DNA of 39,715 bases from Ornithomonoglobus_A sp045612845 (lineage in GTDB: Bacteria; Bacillota; Clostridia; UBA1381), in the NCBI GenBank assembly GCA_045612845.1, contig JAZKZV010000021.1:1-39715 (forward strand), written 5' to 3'. Position 1 is the stretch's first letter, and each line of letters starts with the position of its first letter. The translations under genes were made by a program, and so were the position numbers. This document shows, piece by piece, positions 25,048 through 33,375 of this stretch. The notes under the pieces were generated by a model that saw only the letters and a list, made by a program, of their open reading frames with translations, was not told the DNA's origin and searched no databases.

Positions 25048-26361
25048 CTATAAATTATTTTTAGTCTTTTCCTTTGCTTCATCAAGCTTTATCTGACGTC
25101 TGTTTTTAATTTCATGTGGAATTGGCTTGATTTCTCCCGCAGCACCAAGTGCCTGTCTTGTCATAAGCGGTCCAAATAGTTCATATATCAAAACAGCAAA
25201 AAGCGTAATATTTCTTACAAGTGCACCTTGTGTACCCATTTCTGATGACGCCGCCACAATAGCACACATTCCAAGCGCAACACCTGCCTGTGGAAAGAGC
25301 GTTACTCCCAGATACTTGCATATTTGGGGCGAACACTTTGTTGCCTTCGCACTCGCAAATGCGCCAAAATACTTACCAAGACAGCGGAATATTATATATA
25401 CAACTCCAATTACAACAATCGCCCAGTCAGTAAACACCTTAAGTTCAAGTTCAGCACCACTTATAACAAAGAACAACGCCAACAACGGTGATGTCCACTT
25501 ATCCGATTTGTCCATAAGGTCATGCGAAAGAGGACAAATGTTACAGAACACCGTTCCCAACATCATACATACAAGAAGTGATGAAAAGCTTATGTGTATT
25601 CCCCCTATATGAAAGTCCATCATAGAAAGGGATACTGTTAAGAATACAAATGCAATGGTCATATTAAGACGATTTGTGTTTGAGTTGAACATTCTTTCAA
25701 GCTGCGTTAATATCCAACCCATTAAAGCACCTAAACCAAGTGAAAGTACTATTTCGATAATTGGATTTATTATAATTGATAGCATGTCAAGATTTCCTGA
25801 AATCATAGTTCTTGCAACACCAAAAGACACCGCGAATATAATCAGACCAACAGCATCATCAAGTGCTACGATTGGCAACAAAAGCTTTGTAAGCGGTCCG
25901 TTTGCCTTGTATTGACGAACAACCATAAGAGTTGCTGCGGGTGCAGTTGCTGTTGCAATAGCACCAAGTGTAATAAGTTGAGGAATGCTTAACTTATCAG
26001 GCATTGCAACATGAACAAAATAAAGTGCAACATCCACAAACATAGTTGCTACAATAGCTTGGAAAATACCTATTATAAGAGCCTGTTTACCTGTCTTTTT
26101 AAGCTCTTCGAGTCTGAATTCGCTTCCAATAGAAAATGCTATAAATCCAAGTGCAACCTCCGATATGAGTGATAATTTATGTACGTCATCTGCAACATTA
26201 AATCCCAGTCCATGAACTCCAAGCGCTCCCAGACAATACGGGCCAACGAGCACACCTGCAATAAGATATGCAGTTACTGATGGTAATTTGAACGGTTTAA
26301 ATGCTCTTGTCATTAACAGTCCTGCAAGAAGTGCTATTGATGCTGATAGTAATATACTCAT
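25048..26361 (-). CDS. Cation/proton antiporter, CPA2 (KefB/NapA-like)
   Basis: 437 residues, about 12-13 membrane helices over residues 1-400 and a short charged tail. The first helices read ITAYLIAGVL-like (SVTAYLIAGVLVGP), and the unwound-helix site shows ALDDAVGLIIF with the two acidic residues that bind the cation in CPA2 exchangers. No TrkA-N domain is present. It probably exchanges Na+ or K+ for H+. ATG 26361 follows AGGGGGAAG. It heads the minus-strand group with the nuclease remnant, SGNH hydrolase and acetyltransferase, though no functional link is obvious. Confidence 0.9.
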   Translation of the reverse strand: MSILLSASIALLAGLLMTRAFKPFKLPSVTAYLIAGVLVGPYCLGALGVHGLGFNVADDVHKLSLISEVALGFIAFSIGSEFRLEELKKTGKQALIIGIFQAIVATMFVDVALYFVHVAMPDKLSIPQLITLGAIATATAPAATLMVVRQYKANGPLTKLLLPIVALDDAVGLIIFAVSFGVARTMISGNLDMLSIIINPIIEIVLSLGLGALMGWILTQLERMFNSNTNRLNMTIAFVFLTVSLSMMDFHIGGIHISFSSLLVCMMLGTVFCNICPLSHDLMDKSDKWTSPLLALFFVISGAELELKVFTDWAIVVIGVVYIIFRCLGKYFGAFASAKATKCSPQICKYLGVTLFPQAGVALGMCAIVAASSEMGTQGALVRNITLFAVLIYELFGPLMTRQALGAAGEIKPIPHEIKNRRQIKLDEAKEKTKNNL

Positions 26362-26393
26362 TTTTCTTCCCCCTAAAACTAAACATCTTTTCT

Positions 26394-26422
26394 ATTATAA
26401 CATACTATATTACAATTTTCAA
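26394..26422 (-). promoter_or_regulatory. Antiporter operon promoter
   Basis: On the minus strand TTGAAA (26422-26417), 17-base spacer, TATAAT (26399-26394). Confidence 0.75.
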
Positions 26423-26487
26423 CACTAAATTCAATTTTTTATATTTTAATTTTTATTTATAAATATATAAAACAAGACAAATTTTAC

Positions 26488-26516
26488 TTGACTTTTTTAC
26501 TAAAATATATTACAAT
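26488..26516 (+). promoter_or_regulatory. efp promoter
   Basis: TTGACT at 26488, 17-base spacer, TACAAT at 26511. Divergent from the antiporter promoter. Confidence 0.7.
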
Positions 26517-26554
26517 ATAGTTATACAATGTAATTACTTAGGAGGATTAGTATT

Positions 26555-27118
26555 ATGATTTCAGCTGGAGATTTTAGAAACGGAGTAACTTTTGAGCTTG
26601 ACGGAAACATTTATCAGATTGTTGAGTTCCAACACGTTAAACCTGGTAAAGGTGCTGCGTTTGTAAGAACTAAAATAAAAAACATTATAACTGGCGGTGT
26701 GGTTGAAAAAACTTTTAGACCTACAGAAAAAATGCCAAAAGCACACATCGAGAGAAAAGATATGGAATATTCTTATAATGATGGTGATTTATATTACTTC
26801 ATGGATCAGGAAACTTTTGATATGATTCCAATCGGAAAAGATCAGATTGGTGATGCACTTAAGTTTGTTAAGGAAAATGATGTTTGCAAGATTCTATCTT
26901 ATAAGGGAAATGTATTTGGTATAGAACCACCTACATTCGTAGAACTTGCAATAGCAGAAACAGAACCAGGTGTTGCAGGTAACACAGCAACAAACGCAAC
27001 AAAACCTGCTACTCTTGAAACAGGTGCAGTTATAATGGTTCCATTGTTTGTTGATGGTTCAGATATCATTCGTGTTGACACAAGAACTGGCGAATATATG
27101 GAAAGAGTTAATAAATAA
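26555..27118 (+). CDS. efp: Elongation factor P
   Basis: 187 residues, standard length, three beta-barrel domains. The loop VKPGKGAAF has Lys32 at the conserved tip that enters the ribosomal P-site. It relieves stalling at polyproline. ATG 26555 follows TAGGAGG. The zinc-ribbon protein gene starts 17 bases later. Confidence 0.96.
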   Translation: MISAGDFRNGVTFELDGNIYQIVEFQHVKPGKGAAFVRTKIKNIITGGVVEKTFRPTEKMPKAHIERKDMEYSYNDGDLYYFMDQETFDMIPIGKDQIGDALKFVKENDVCKILSYKGNVFGIEPPTFVELAIAETEPGVAGNTATNATKPATLETGAVIMVPLFVDGSDIIRVDTRTGEYMERVNK

Positions 27119-27135
27119 TTTATTTGAGGTATACT

Positions 27136-27567
27136 ATGAACGATTTATCCAACAAAATCTCATACATTAAAGGTTTATCAGACGGTCTTTCATTATCAAA
27201 CAAAAGTGATGAGGGCAAAGTTTTATCTGAGCTTATTGACCTTGTATTAGAGCTTTCAAACAAAGTTGCAGAACTTGAAGAAGAAACAAGTTATCTTGAG
27301 GAAGTTACAGAGGAGCTTGATGATTCTTTATTAGAACTTTACGAGGATTTAGAAGATTACATCGAGGATGATTATGACGATTTTGATGATGCTCTTGATT
27401 ACCTTGATGATGAAGAATCAGAATTATTTGAAATGGAATGTCCAGAATGTCATGAAGATATTATGATCGACTACGATATGCTTGATGCAGATAATTGCAT
27501 TATCTGTACAAATTGCGGAAAAGAAATCGAATTAAATATTGATTTTGACGACGAGGATGAGGAATAA
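27136..27567 (+). CDS. CD1247-like acidic protein with C-terminal zinc ribbon
   Basis: 143 residues from ATG 27136 (GAGG upstream); an in-frame TTG at 27124 is less likely. The N-terminal part (ISYIKGLSDGLSL) matches the domain I know as the CD1247 N-terminal domain. It is followed by a coiled-coil/very acidic middle with Glu/Asp runs (about 40-95) and a zinc ribbon with CPEC and CTNC pairs (about 100-133). The function is unknown; its place directly after efp suggests a translation-linked role but does not prove it. Confidence 0.85.
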   Translation: MNDLSNKISYIKGLSDGLSLSNKSDEGKVLSELIDLVLELSNKVAELEEETSYLEEVTEELDDSLLELYEDLEDYIEDDYDDFDDALDYLDDEESELFEMECPECHEDIMIDYDMLDADNCIICTNCGKEIELNIDFDDEDEE

Positions 27568-27604
27568 ATATATAAGTGCCTGAATTCGTGGCATTTGTTT
27601 GTGT

Positions 27605-27641
27605 AAAGGGCATACCACATTAAATGTGCTATGCCCTTTTA
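27605..27641 (+). terminator. Terminator before mgtE
   Basis: AAAGGGCATA and TATGCCCTTT pair, with an inner ACAT/ATGT pairing, followed by TTTTATAATTTG. It ends the efp transcript only 14 bases before the mgtE ribosome site, so it could also act as an attenuator. Confidence 0.75.
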
Positions 27642-27665
27642 TAATTTGTTAAAGGAGGGATTTTT

Positions 27666-29003
27666 GTGGCAGTTTCATTACAAAGAACAATACAGGCATT
27701 ATTCGATAACAAGAAATATAAAACTCTACGAGATGTTTTATCTGTAACAAACGAAGCTGATATAGCAGCACTGTTTACAGAACTCCCTACAAAATCCATA
27801 TCTGTTTTGTTTCGTCTTTTACCTAAAGAACTTGCGGCCAATACATTCTCACTTATGGAAAGTGAGCAGCAGGAACTCTTAATAAAAAGTTTTTCTGATG
27901 CTGAGCTTAAAGAAGTATTTGAAGAACTGTATATTGACGACGTTGTTGATATCTTAGAAGAAATGCCTGCAAATGTTGTAAAAAGAATTTTAGTTAATTC
28001 AGACCCGCAGACGCGTCATACAATAAATGAAATTTTAAAATATCCCGAGGACAGTGCAGGTTCCATAATGACGATTGAGTATATATCACTTCGTCCTAAA
28101 ATGACTGTAAACGAAGCAATAAAACGAATACGTCGAACCATAAGCGACAAAGAAAATATATATAACTGCTTTGTTACTGACGATAACAGAGTTCTGCTGG
28201 GTGCACTTTCTATAAAAACACTTCTTTTAGCAGATTCCGGGGATATTATTGACGACATCATGGAAACATCCGCAATAAGTGTTACAACATCAACAGACAA
28301 GGAAGATGTTTATAAAACAATGTCCAGATACGATTTAATAACCATACCTGTTGTAGATGAGGAATGCAGAATGGTAGGTATTGTTACATTCGATGACGCT
28401 ATCGACGTAATGCAGGAAGAAACAACCGAAGATATAGAAATGATGGCTGCTATCGCACCAAACGAGGACGGATATTTTAAAACATCTGACGTTAAACACG
28501 CAAAGAACAGAATCTTATGGTTAATATTCCTGATGTTAGGTGCAACTGTTACAGGAAAATTATTATCTAATTATCAAAATACTTTTTCCGCAAATTTAAT
28601 ACTTGTTTCTTTCATTCCCATGATTATGGGCACAGGCGGAAACTGTGGAGCACAAGCCTCTACCATGATTATACGTAGCATGGCATTAGATGAGATAAAA
28701 ATAAGTGATTTCTTTAAGGTTATATGGACTGAATTTCGTATTTCATTACTTATAAGTTTTGTCTTGGGTATTGTAAATGCACTCAGAATTCTTCTTATGT
28801 ATCACGATACTAACCTTGCAATAATTGTATCACTTGCTGTAGCTGGAACAGTTATTATTGCACAGATAATAGGTTGTCTTCTGCCAATGATAGCTAAAAT
28901 GGTTAAAATTGACCCTGCAGTCATGGCTGCACCGCTTATCACCACACTCGTCGATACTGCATCTGTGGTTATATATTTTAGCATTGCAAATCTATTCATT
29001 TAA
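27666..29003 (+). CDS. mgtE: Magnesium transporter MgtE (first copy)
   Basis: 445 residues. GTG 27666 follows AAAGGAGG. The MgtE N domain (about 1-125) is followed by two CBS repeats (about 130-255), then five membrane helices (about 280-445). The pore-lining segment GTGGNCGAQ and C-terminal DPAVMAAPL are the family hallmarks; Mg2+ bound at the N and CBS domains closes the channel in characterised members. No M-box riboswitch is visible before it. A closely similar copy is on the other strand at 30720. Confidence 0.94.
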   Translation: MAVSLQRTIQALFDNKKYKTLRDVLSVTNEADIAALFTELPTKSISVLFRLLPKELAANTFSLMESEQQELLIKSFSDAELKEVFEELYIDDVVDILEEMPANVVKRILVNSDPQTRHTINEILKYPEDSAGSIMTIEYISLRPKMTVNEAIKRIRRTISDKENIYNCFVTDDNRVLLGALSIKTLLLADSGDIIDDIMETSAISVTTSTDKEDVYKTMSRYDLITIPVVDEECRMVGIVTFDDAIDVMQEETTEDIEMMAAIAPNEDGYFKTSDVKHAKNRILWLIFLMLGATVTGKLLSNYQNTFSANLILVSFIPMIMGTGGNCGAQASTMIIRSMALDEIKISDFFKVIWTEFRISLLISFVLGIVNALRILLMYHDTNLAIIVSLAVAGTVIIAQIIGCLLPMIAKMVKIDPAVMAAPLITTLVDTASVVIYFSIANLFI

Positions 29004-29033
29004 AAAACGGAGAGTTTAACTCTCCGTTTTTTA
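29002..29033. terminator. Bidirectional terminator after mgtE
   Basis: AAAAAACGGAGAGTT and AACTCTCCGTTTTTT pair around a short loop. It serves convergent mgtE and the carboxypeptidase gene. Confidence 0.9.
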
Positions 29034-30569
29034 TCTGTTGTATCTTGAATTCGAACCCTTAGTTTCGTTTTCTATTCTTTCGTTACGCACTGCATTTCTA
29101 TCCGGTGTCTGTTGTTTTTGTCTTTTTAGTTGTTGTATACGACGTTGTCTTTCTCTCTTTTTACGCTTATTATCAGCAACTATAAGCAATGATAGAATTA
29201 AAATTACAGGTATAAAGAAGAATGGACTTATAATAACCTTAATAATCAAATTTATAACATGCAATATTTCGTTTCTTTGAACATCATTGGTTGCTACAAG
29301 ATTTGCGGTACTGATTTGTGTACCCTTATACGAATACGTTACACTCCCCAAAATATCACCTTTTTTTATAGGTGCCTTTAACTCTTTTGGCAAGTTAATC
29401 TTAGATTCAATCTCATCAAAATTTTCTGTAGCAGATGGAACTAATGCCTTTACAGGGGTTTCAACTGTAAGAGCAACTCTTGTTCCACCTTTAGCCTCGT
29501 GAACCTTGGAATCGGATACTATATCCCCCGGTGCAGCTATAACCTTGCCTGTATAATTATTAAAACCAAATTCAAACAAAGCTCTTGAGTCTACATATGA
29601 ATATGCCTTTGATTCATAATCCTCATTCGGGCACCCCATAACAATAGACAACAAGTATATATCCTCATATTCTGCGGACGAAACAAGGCAGTATCCTGAT
29701 TTAGATGTATGGCCTGTCTTTATACCTGTACATGGCGGATAATAGTGCGACAATGAACGCGAAGTACCAAGGAATAAATTTGTATTAACCATTATACGTT
29801 CCTCGGTGTATTTATTTGTTGGAGCAATTTTGTATATAGGCATTTTAACAATATTTCTGAAGGTTTCATTCTTCATTGCATATTGAGATAAAATAGCCAG
29901 GTCATGAGCTGTTGTATAGTGATTATCATCATGCGAGCCACAAGGATTAACAAAATGAGTGTTGGTCATTCCAATTTCTATTGCCTTTTGGTTCATTAAA
30001 TCAACAAATTTTTCCATTGTGCCTGAAATATGCACTGCAATAACATTTGCTGCATCATTTGCACTATAAACCATCAAACTCGTTACAAGCTGTTCAAATG
30101 TAAGCTGTTCGCCTATCAAAATACCCATGTGTGAGTCTTCGAGAGTTATTGGCTCTATTGCCTCGGGTGTTGCAGTAACAACATCCGCAAAATTACCCAT
30201 TTCAATAGCTAAAATACCTGTCATAATTTTTGTGGTAGAAGCAGGAAAAACACGTTGGTCAATATTTTTACCATACAATAATCTTCCTGAATTCATATCC
30301 ATCAACAATGCCGCCTTTGAATTTTCAGTATTTGGAGGAGTCATTGACTCATCCTCCATAAATACACCACCATCAAATGCCGCAGGCGAATTTTCTGTAT
30401 TACTGATTTCGTCAACTTGTTCTTCGGTAGTATCTGAACTCTCCGATTGTGGTTGTACACTTTCAGTCAGCTGAGGTGTTGTTGATGTATCTTTTGAAGT
30501 TGGTGCAGCATATGCCAACGAGGCACTCATTATTAAAAGCAATAATATAGCAGTAATTTTTTTCTTCAT
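29031..30569 (-). CDS. D-alanyl-D-alanine carboxypeptidase with C-terminal membrane anchor
   Basis: 512 residues. ATG 30569 gives a proper signal peptide (about 1-22) and follows AAGGAG; the open frame further upstream to 30662 is not used. A Ser/Thr/Glu-rich linker (about 24-80) precedes the catalytic domain: Ser111-x-x-Lys114 (STTK), Ser169-x-Asn171 (SAN) and Lys284-Thr-Gly (KTG). A PBP5-like beta domain follows, then one membrane helix (about 440-465) and a very basic tail (KRKKRERQRR). So this copy is held by a true transmembrane helix with a cytoplasmic tail, unlike the DacF-type copy at 17710. Probably vegetative peptidoglycan trimming. Confidence 0.9.
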   Translation of the reverse strand: MKKKITAILLLLIMSASLAYAAPTSKDTSTTPQLTESVQPQSESSDTTEEQVDEISNTENSPAAFDGGVFMEDESMTPPNTENSKAALLMDMNSGRLLYGKNIDQRVFPASTTKIMTGILAIEMGNFADVVTATPEAIEPITLEDSHMGILIGEQLTFEQLVTSLMVYSANDAANVIAVHISGTMEKFVDLMNQKAIEIGMTNTHFVNPCGSHDDNHYTTAHDLAILSQYAMKNETFRNIVKMPIYKIAPTNKYTEERIMVNTNLFLGTSRSLSHYYPPCTGIKTGHTSKSGYCLVSSAEYEDIYLLSIVMGCPNEDYESKAYSYVDSRALFEFGFNNYTGKVIAAPGDIVSDSKVHEAKGGTRVALTVETPVKALVPSATENFDEIESKINLPKELKAPIKKGDILGSVTYSYKGTQISTANLVATNDVQRNEILHVINLIIKVIISPFFFIPVILILSLLIVADNKRKKRERQRRIQQLKRQKQQTPDRNAVRNERIENETKGSNSRYNR

Positions 30570-30611
30570 ATATATCTCCTTAGTACCTAATATCTCTAAT
30601 AATTCATTATA

Positions 30612-30639
30612 ATTATACACAAAAAAACTAATTTTGCAA
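30612..30639 (-). promoter_or_regulatory. Possible promoter of the anchored carboxypeptidase gene
   Basis: On the minus strand TTGCAA (30639-30634), 16-base spacer, TATAAT (30617-30612). Confidence 0.55.
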
Positions 30640-30680
30640 TAACTTATAAAGAAAATTAACATAAAAGTTGATATAATGTA

Positions 30681-30708
30681 ACAAAAGTCACAATAATACG
30701 ACTTTTGT
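30681..30708 (-). terminator. Hairpin after the second mgtE
   Basis: ACAAAAGTC and GACTTTTGT pair around a 10-base loop. On the minus strand the following bases (TACATT) are not a strong T-run, so termination of the mutS2 operon here may be partial. Confidence 0.5.
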
Positions 30709-30719
30709 TTTAATTCTTA

Positions 30720-32075
30720 TTATATATTCAGTAAAAATACAGCAATATTAAAATATACTATCATAGAACTTGTATCAACAATGGTAGCAATCAATGGTGA
30801 TGCCATCAAAGCCGGGTCAAGCCTACATTTTTTTGCAATCATAGGAAGCATTGCTCCTATAAGCTTTGCCATTACCACAGTAGCAATAATTGTAAGTGCT
30901 ATTGTCGAACTTAACATAAGATTATCATACTCAAAATATATCCTTATACCATTCACAAGAGCAAGTATAACACTTACGATTATAGCAACACGAAATTCTT
31001 TAAACACAACCTTAAAAAAATCTTTAAAGCATATCTCATCCAACGAGAGCCCTCTTATAATCAATGTAGAAGTTTGCGAACCGCTGTTACCCCCCGTCGC
31101 CATTATCATAGGCATAAATGATACCAGAAGCGGTAATGCCTCAAATGCATTTTCGTATTTCATTGTTATAATGCCTGTAAGTGTTGCACCTATCATCAAT
31201 ATTATTAGCCAGACAATTCTGTTTTTAGCATGCGTGAATATACTTGTTTTAAAATAGGTATCTTCATTTGGCGTAATTGCCATCATTCTTGCAACGTCTT
31301 CAGTATTTTCTTCCTCAATAACGTCCATGACGTCGTCAAATGTTACTATACCAACAAGTCTGTCATCATCATCCGTTACAGGCAATGCCAGAAAATCATA
31401 TTTGCGGAACATATTAGCAACAACTTCCCTATCCTCATGAGTAGTTACGCTAATAATATTTGTTTCCATTATATCATCAATTTTATCGTCTTCCTCTGCC
31501 AAAAACAAATCCTTTACAGTAACAATACCTACAAGACGTCTGTTTTCTGTTACATATGCAGTATATATCGTTTCTTTGTTTAATCCAACTTTGCGAATTT
31601 TTTCAAATGCATCTGCAACGGTCATATCCCTGTGCAAACTTACATACTCTATGGTCATTATAGAACCCGCACTATCCTTAGGGTAACGCAAAATCGCATT
31701 TATTGCTTTACGTGCGCCCGTTGATGAGTTTTTTAATATTCTCGAAACAACATTTGCAGGCATATCTTCAATTATATCAACAGTATCATCAATAAATGAT
31801 TGTTCAAGCATTTCTCTCAGCTCAACATCTGTAAATGCATTTATGAGAAATTCCTGCATATCACTATCCATATATGTAAATATTTCTGCAGCCAGATCCT
31901 TTGGCAATATACGGAATAAGATTACAAATTCTTTTTGCTCTTCAAAATTCTCACCAAATAATTCCTCAAATAAATTTGCAAGGTCAGCGGCATTTTCCTC
32001 AGATAAAATCTCTTTTACATCAGAATATTTTTTTTGATATATCAATGCTGAAATTACTTCAAGTAAATTTTCCAC
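30720..32075 (-). CDS. mgtE: Magnesium transporter MgtE (second copy)
   Basis: 451 residues, the same layout as the copy at 27666: N domain, two CBS repeats, five membrane helices. The segments EDMPANVVSRIL, GTGGN-equivalent ATGGNSGSQ, and DPALMASPL line up with the first copy throughout. The start is GTG 32075 with AAAGGCGG upstream. It is the third gene after mutS2 and the DUF1015 gene. Two MgtE copies 1.7 kb apart imply different regulation or ion preference. Confidence 0.93.
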   Translation of the reverse strand: MENLLEVISALIYQKKYSDVKEILSEENAADLANLFEELFGENFEEQKEFVILFRILPKDLAAEIFTYMDSDMQEFLINAFTDVELREMLEQSFIDDTVDIIEDMPANVVSRILKNSSTGARKAINAILRYPKDSAGSIMTIEYVSLHRDMTVADAFEKIRKVGLNKETIYTAYVTENRRLVGIVTVKDLFLAEEDDKIDDIMETNIISVTTHEDREVVANMFRKYDFLALPVTDDDDRLVGIVTFDDVMDVIEEENTEDVARMMAITPNEDTYFKTSIFTHAKNRIVWLIILMIGATLTGIITMKYENAFEALPLLVSFMPMIMATGGNSGSQTSTLIIRGLSLDEICFKDFFKVVFKEFRVAIIVSVILALVNGIRIYFEYDNLMLSSTIALTIIATVVMAKLIGAMLPMIAKKCRLDPALMASPLIATIVDTSSMIVYFNIAVFLLNI

Positions 32076-32097
32076 GTTCTACCGCCTTTCTTGTGTA

Positions 32098-33360
32098 TTA
32101 TTTTATTTTTTTACATTCAAGGTAAAACCTCTTATCCTGTGCTTCTCCCATTGAAAAAGTCTTTCTTGGCAATGAACCATCCATTATAACTGTTGTAAAC
32201 AAATCATTTTTCTCCATTGCATCAACCATAAATCCGATTGTATTTTCTTTTTGTGTAAGTTCCCTTACAACATCATTACCATGTATGTAATCTATTTCTC
32301 CGCCATTTTCAGATAAATATTTATCAAGGAAAATCTGCAGTGTACCAACAGGGAGATTTGATGGTGCATTTTTTATATATATTGTACCCTCTATCCCCTG
32401 ATATGTATATTGAATTCTTTGTCCGCCATTATCCTCAAGACTCGATTCCGGATAATACTCCATAAATGATTTTAATAAGTCATCGGCATTAACGTCAAAT
32501 ATAACACGTTGTATAGGCTCGAATTCAAGAGAATCATCATGTATGTTGTTTAGTTCAACAAGTGCAAATCTTGCCGGGTGATTTTGTTGTTCCTCCGGCG
32601 ATAGAATTTTCTTTAACTCTTCCCAGCAGCTTTTTGCTGTAGCAAGCGAGTGATTACCGTCTCCCGCCGCAAAAAGCAATACGCCTTTATCTTTTACACC
32701 ATACTTTTTGTTAAACTCCTGCTCATCTTCTAATTTATCAAGTGCAGTAAGGATTTGTTCTTTATAATCTTCTCCTACTCTGTATCCCTCTATATGTCCG
32801 CCATCAAGCATTAAATTAAAATCATATATCTTCTCAAGCTTATCCTTGCTTTTACTTATAGGTTCAATAACACTGTAATCTCTGTCATCAATCAGCATAA
32901 GTATATGAGGCAGCTCAAGTGATGCATTTCTTCTTATTCTCTGACGAGGAGGTATACGGTCTAATATTGTACCCTCAGTTGCACGAATTTTTGACTGCGA
33001 GCCTTTTGAAAAATCATATTCCTCTAAATCCATAACACCTATAATGCCTTTTCTGATTTTTCCGTTAGACTGCATTCTCTCTACGTATATAAAGCTATCC
33101 GTATACTCCTTAAAAATACCATCATTCATGTATTTTTCCATAGTGGAATTTATCAGCTTAATTCTTTCATCGCCATCATTATCATTTAAATAAGCTTCAG
33201 GAAATATAATATTTAATGTAGATGGACTATCCCCCGCTATTTCTCTTGCTTTTTCCCAATAATCCTTTTGGGATGAATATTGGTCGCATGCTACAACGCT
33301 CCATTTACTAAAATCAACTCCGCTTGGGATTAAAATATCCGCACTCTTAAATACATTCAT
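32098..33360 (-). CDS. DUF1015 family protein
   Basis: 420 residues. Family features are the N-terminal WSVVACDQYSSQKDYW, an IPPRQRIRRNASLELPH segment, and the DGNHSLATAK motif, which suggests a nucleotide- or phosphate-binding loop. The function is unknown although the family is widespread in anaerobes. It sits 15 bases after mutS2 and 22 before the second mgtE, all on the minus strand, so one transcript is likely. Confidence 0.9.
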   Translation of the reverse strand: MNVFKSADILIPSGVDFSKWSVVACDQYSSQKDYWEKAREIAGDSPSTLNIIFPEAYLNDNDGDERIKLINSTMEKYMNDGIFKEYTDSFIYVERMQSNGKIRKGIIGVMDLEEYDFSKGSQSKIRATEGTILDRIPPRQRIRRNASLELPHILMLIDDRDYSVIEPISKSKDKLEKIYDFNLMLDGGHIEGYRVGEDYKEQILTALDKLEDEQEFNKKYGVKDKGVLLFAAGDGNHSLATAKSCWEELKKILSPEEQQNHPARFALVELNNIHDDSLEFEPIQRVIFDVNADDLLKSFMEYYPESSLEDNGGQRIQYTYQGIEGTIYIKNAPSNLPVGTLQIFLDKYLSENGGEIDYIHGNDVVRELTQKENTIGFMVDAMEKNDLFTTVIMDGSLPRKTFSMGEAQDKRFYLECKKIK

Positions 33361-33375
33361 AACCTTTTTTCCTTT

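Noticed and set aside
25127..25915. Plus-strand open frames of 161 and 86 residues
   Set aside because: They are antisense to the antiporter, which is a full-length membrane protein with family motifs.
27568..27665. Magnesium M-box riboswitch before mgtE
   Set aside because: Under 100 bases are available and no M-box conserved sequences are seen; only a terminator hairpin.
30781..31583. Plus-strand open frames of 158 and 117 residues
   Set aside because: They are antisense to the second mgtE; no ribosome site or family resemblance.
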